From positions 124,001 to 188,000 of the forward strand of contig NZ_NFID01000002.1 in NCBI RefSeq assembly GCF_002161595.1: a stretch of 64,000 nucleotides of DNA, written 5' to 3'. Shown here piece by piece: positions 62,201 through 64,000 of the stretch. The translations under genes were made by a program, and so were the position numbers. Origin of the DNA: Gemmiger sp. An50 (GTDB lineage Bacteria > Bacillota > Clostridia > Oscillospirales > Ruminococcaceae). The notes below the pieces were generated by a model. That model had not been told where the DNA came from. It ran no database searches and worked only from the letters and a program-made list of their open reading frames with translations. Position 1 is the first letter of the stretch. Every line of letters starts with the position of its first letter.

Positions 62201-63594
62201 TTATCTTTGACCATGTGACCTATGCTTATGAGGGCAAGGAGACGCCAAGCCTTCGGGACTGCACCTTTTCTGTGAAACCGGGGGAACTTATCCTGCTCAC
62301 CGGAGAGAGCGGCTGCGGCAAGACCACAATCATCAAGCTTGTCAATGGCCTGCTCCAGCATACTGGAGGTGGGACACTGGCGGGAACTGTTATGGTCGGC
62401 GGCCAGGATGTGGCACAGACCCCGCTGTGGGAACTGGCGCGGACGGTGGGTTCGGTGTTTCAGAACCCCAAGTCCCAGTTCTTCAATCTGGACACCACCA
62501 GCGAGGTGCTTTTTGGGCTGGAGAGTCGTGGAGCGTCCCATGATGAAATGGCACAGGCGCTGGAATCCGCTGTCCAAGTCTGCGGAGTGGGACCGCTGCT
62601 GGAGCGGAGCATTTTTGCTCTGTCCGGTGGAGAAAAACAGCGCATTGCCTGCGCCAGCGCCTGGGCCATGGGGCCGGAGCTGTTTGTACTGGACGAGCCT
62701 TCCTCCAATCTGGATGGGGAGGGTATCCGCCAGCTCCGGGAGATCCTGAAACAGTTGAAAAAGGGCGGAAAGACCGTGTTGATGGCAGAGCACCGCCTTT
62801 GGTACGCTGCGGATCTTGCTGATCGGGTGTTCTATCTGCGGAGCGGGCAGCTGGAACGGGAATATAACGGGAAAGATTTCCTCGCTCTGCCCGAGGAGGA
62901 ACGCCGCTCCATGGGACTGCGGAGCATTGCGGAGGTACCGGTGTCCTCGCCTGAGCCAAGCCCAGCGGCTGGAGCAGACGGCTTGATGGTTCGGGAGTTG
63001 CGGGCGACCTATAACGGTGCGGCTGTATGGGAGGGCGTATCTTTCCATGCGTCCAGGGGACAAATTACCGCCATTACCGGCCAAAACGGGGCAGGCAAGA
63101 CCACCCTGGCCCGGTGTCTGTGCGGTTTGATGAAGGAACAAAGCGGTACAATTTTTTGGGATGGAAAGCCTTTGAGCCGAACGGAAAGAAGGCGGAAGGC
63201 GTTCCTGATCATGCAGGATGTGAACCTCCAGCTTTTTGGAGACAGCGTGCTGGCAGAGATCCGGCTGGGAAATACGGCCACAGAGCAGGAGGCTTTGACA
63301 ACCTTGGGCCGAATGGATCTGGCTCAGTATGCGGATACTCACCCCATGGCTCTATCCGGCGGGCAGAAGCAGAGGCTGGCCGTTGCAGATGGCTGTCTCA
63401 GCGGAAAGGAGCTGCTGATCTTTGATGAGCCTACCAGCGGACTTGACTATGGCCACATGCTGGAGGTGAGCCGACGCCTCCGGGAGTTGGCGGAGCAGGG
63501 ACTATGTGTGGTGGTTATCACCCATGACGGAGAATTCCTGCGAGAGAGTGGGGCTTGGACGGCGGATTGGCTGCCAAATGACAAGCAGCGATGA
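62197..63594 (+). CDS. ECF transporter ATPase, two domains fused (cassette 3)
   Basis: A 465-residue tandem ATPase: Walker A GESGCGKTT and GQNGAGKTT, signatures LSGGEKQRIACASA and LSGGQKQRLAVADG, Walker B FVLDEPSSNLD and LIFDEPTSGLD. Start at 62197 (MIIFDHVTYAY) with a 4-nt overlap. Confidence 0.92.
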   Translation: MIIFDHVTYAYEGKETPSLRDCTFSVKPGELILLTGESGCGKTTIIKLVNGLLQHTGGGTLAGTVMVGGQDVAQTPLWELARTVGSVFQNPKSQFFNLDTTSEVLFGLESRGASHDEMAQALESAVQVCGVGPLLERSIFALSGGEKQRIACASAWAMGPELFVLDEPSSNLDGEGIRQLREILKQLKKGGKTVLMAEHRLWYAADLADRVFYLRSGQLEREYNGKDFLALPEEERRSMGLRSIAEVPVSSPEPSPAAGADGLMVRELRATYNGAAVWEGVSFHASRGQITAITGQNGAGKTTLARCLCGLMKEQSGTIFWDGKPLSRTERRRKAFLIMQDVNLQLFGDSVLAEIRLGNTATEQEALTTLGRMDLAQYADTHPMALSGGQKQRLAVADGCLSGKELLIFDEPTSGLDYGHMLEVSRRLRELAEQGLCVVVITHDGEFLRESGAWTADWLPNDKQR

Positions 63595-63639
63595 AGTGTC
63601 CAGGAAATAGCCGCCTATATAACAGAAGGGGGACTGACT

Positions 63640-64000
63640 ATGCCTTTGCACAAATCGGGTGAAGATTATCTGGAGGCCATCCTTGTTCTCCAAAAGAAAA
63701 AGGGCATGGTGAGGTCTGCGGATGTGGCTCGGCACATGGATGTGTCCAAGCCCAGCGTGTGCCATGCGGTGGCTACACTAAAAAAGGGCGGCTTCCTACT
63801 CATGGATGGAGATCACTTCCTGCACCTGACTGATCTCGGCCGTGAGGTTGCCGAGGATACCTACGAAAAGCATCTCTTTTTTACAGAGATACTTGTGGCA
63901 GCTGGTGTCGATCCTGTTACTGCCGAACGGGATGCCTGCCGGATTGAGCATGTAGTCAGCAAGGAAACCTTTGAGCGACTGAAAGCAACTCGTAAACTGA
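63640..64000 (+). CDS. DtxR/MntR-family metal-dependent repressor, 3' end beyond the window
   Basis: The first 120 residues are present: MPLHKSGEDYLEAILVLQKK, VARHMDVSKPSVCHAVATLK and DACRIEHVVSKETFERL. It is clearly paralogous to the regulator at 26449 (compare DACRIEHVISEKSF). It lies 45 nt after ECF cassette 3 in the same direction, so it may be co-transcribed and fed back on operator J. The frame is still open at 64000. Confidence 0.9.
   Translation, partial: MPLHKSGEDYLEAILVLQKKKGMVRSADVARHMDVSKPSVCHAVATLKKGGFLLMDGDHFLHLTDLGREVAEDTYEKHLFFTEILVAAGVDPVTAERDACRIEHVVSKETFERLKATRKL

Overview
The window looks like a chromosomal segment of a gut-type member of the Clostridia (Oscillospiraceae/Ruminococcaceae-like). 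This is an inference from moderately GC-rich Gram-positive genes, strong AGGAGG-type ribosome sites, MptD-type ECF transporters, a DUF3793/flavodoxin pair, clustered serine recombinases and a type I-C CRISPR system. No rRNA or tRNA gene was seen.

Layout. (1) 1-3.1 kb: the end of a purine permease, a guanine deaminase and a MerR regulator. (2) 3.1-15.4 kb: a complete type I-C CRISPR-Cas locus on the minus strand (cas3, then cas5-cas8c-cas7-cas4-cas1-cas2), flanked by two arrays of 41 and 14 repeats. The two repeat types differ by compensated changes in the stem. (3) 15.4-24.5 kb: mobile and accessory DNA, with a decayed serine recombinase, an AT-rich unknown gene coupled to a tyrosine phosphatase, a DUF1016 gene, a phosphoesterase, a serine-recombinase trio, a probable structured RNA and two small HTH regulators. 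(4) 24.5-64 kb: a long metal (probably iron) starvation region. It holds a DUF3793/flavodoxin operon, two DtxR-type regulators, four pairs of exporter-fold ABC transporters of the siderophore-importer type, three ECF S-T-A cassettes, four complete AraC regulators, two TetR regulators, a ZIP transporter with three methyltransferases, and a CsoR/P-type ATPase pair.

Main discovery. The gap between cas3 and cas5 contains, on the plus strand, what looks like a small crRNA-like regulatory RNA gene. A promoter (TTGTAG-N17-TATAAT) is followed at the expected +1 by a shortened CRISPR repeat (GTC, a small palindromic stem, then an 11-nt handle matching the array handle at 10 of 11 positions), a pseudo-spacer and a terminator hairpin. 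The first 16 nt of the pseudo-spacer match 15 of 16 nt just downstream of the cas5 promoter. That site is preceded by a TTC, the usual type I-C PAM, and the single mismatch is at position 6, a base that Cascade flips out and does not read. This is the architecture of a Cas-autorepressing RNA (CreR-like): the Cas5-Cas8c-Cas7 complex would use it to shut off its own operon.

Second theme. Ten copies of one palindrome, GTTAGC-N4-GCTAAC or near variants, sit in front of almost every transport cassette from 26 to 61 kb, and in front of the DtxR gene and the DUF3793/flavodoxin operon. In one case the palindrome exactly fills the spacer between perfect -35 and -10 boxes. The sequence therefore shows a single local regulon, most simply an iron-dependent repressor controlling siderophore/haem/metal uptake and flavodoxin.
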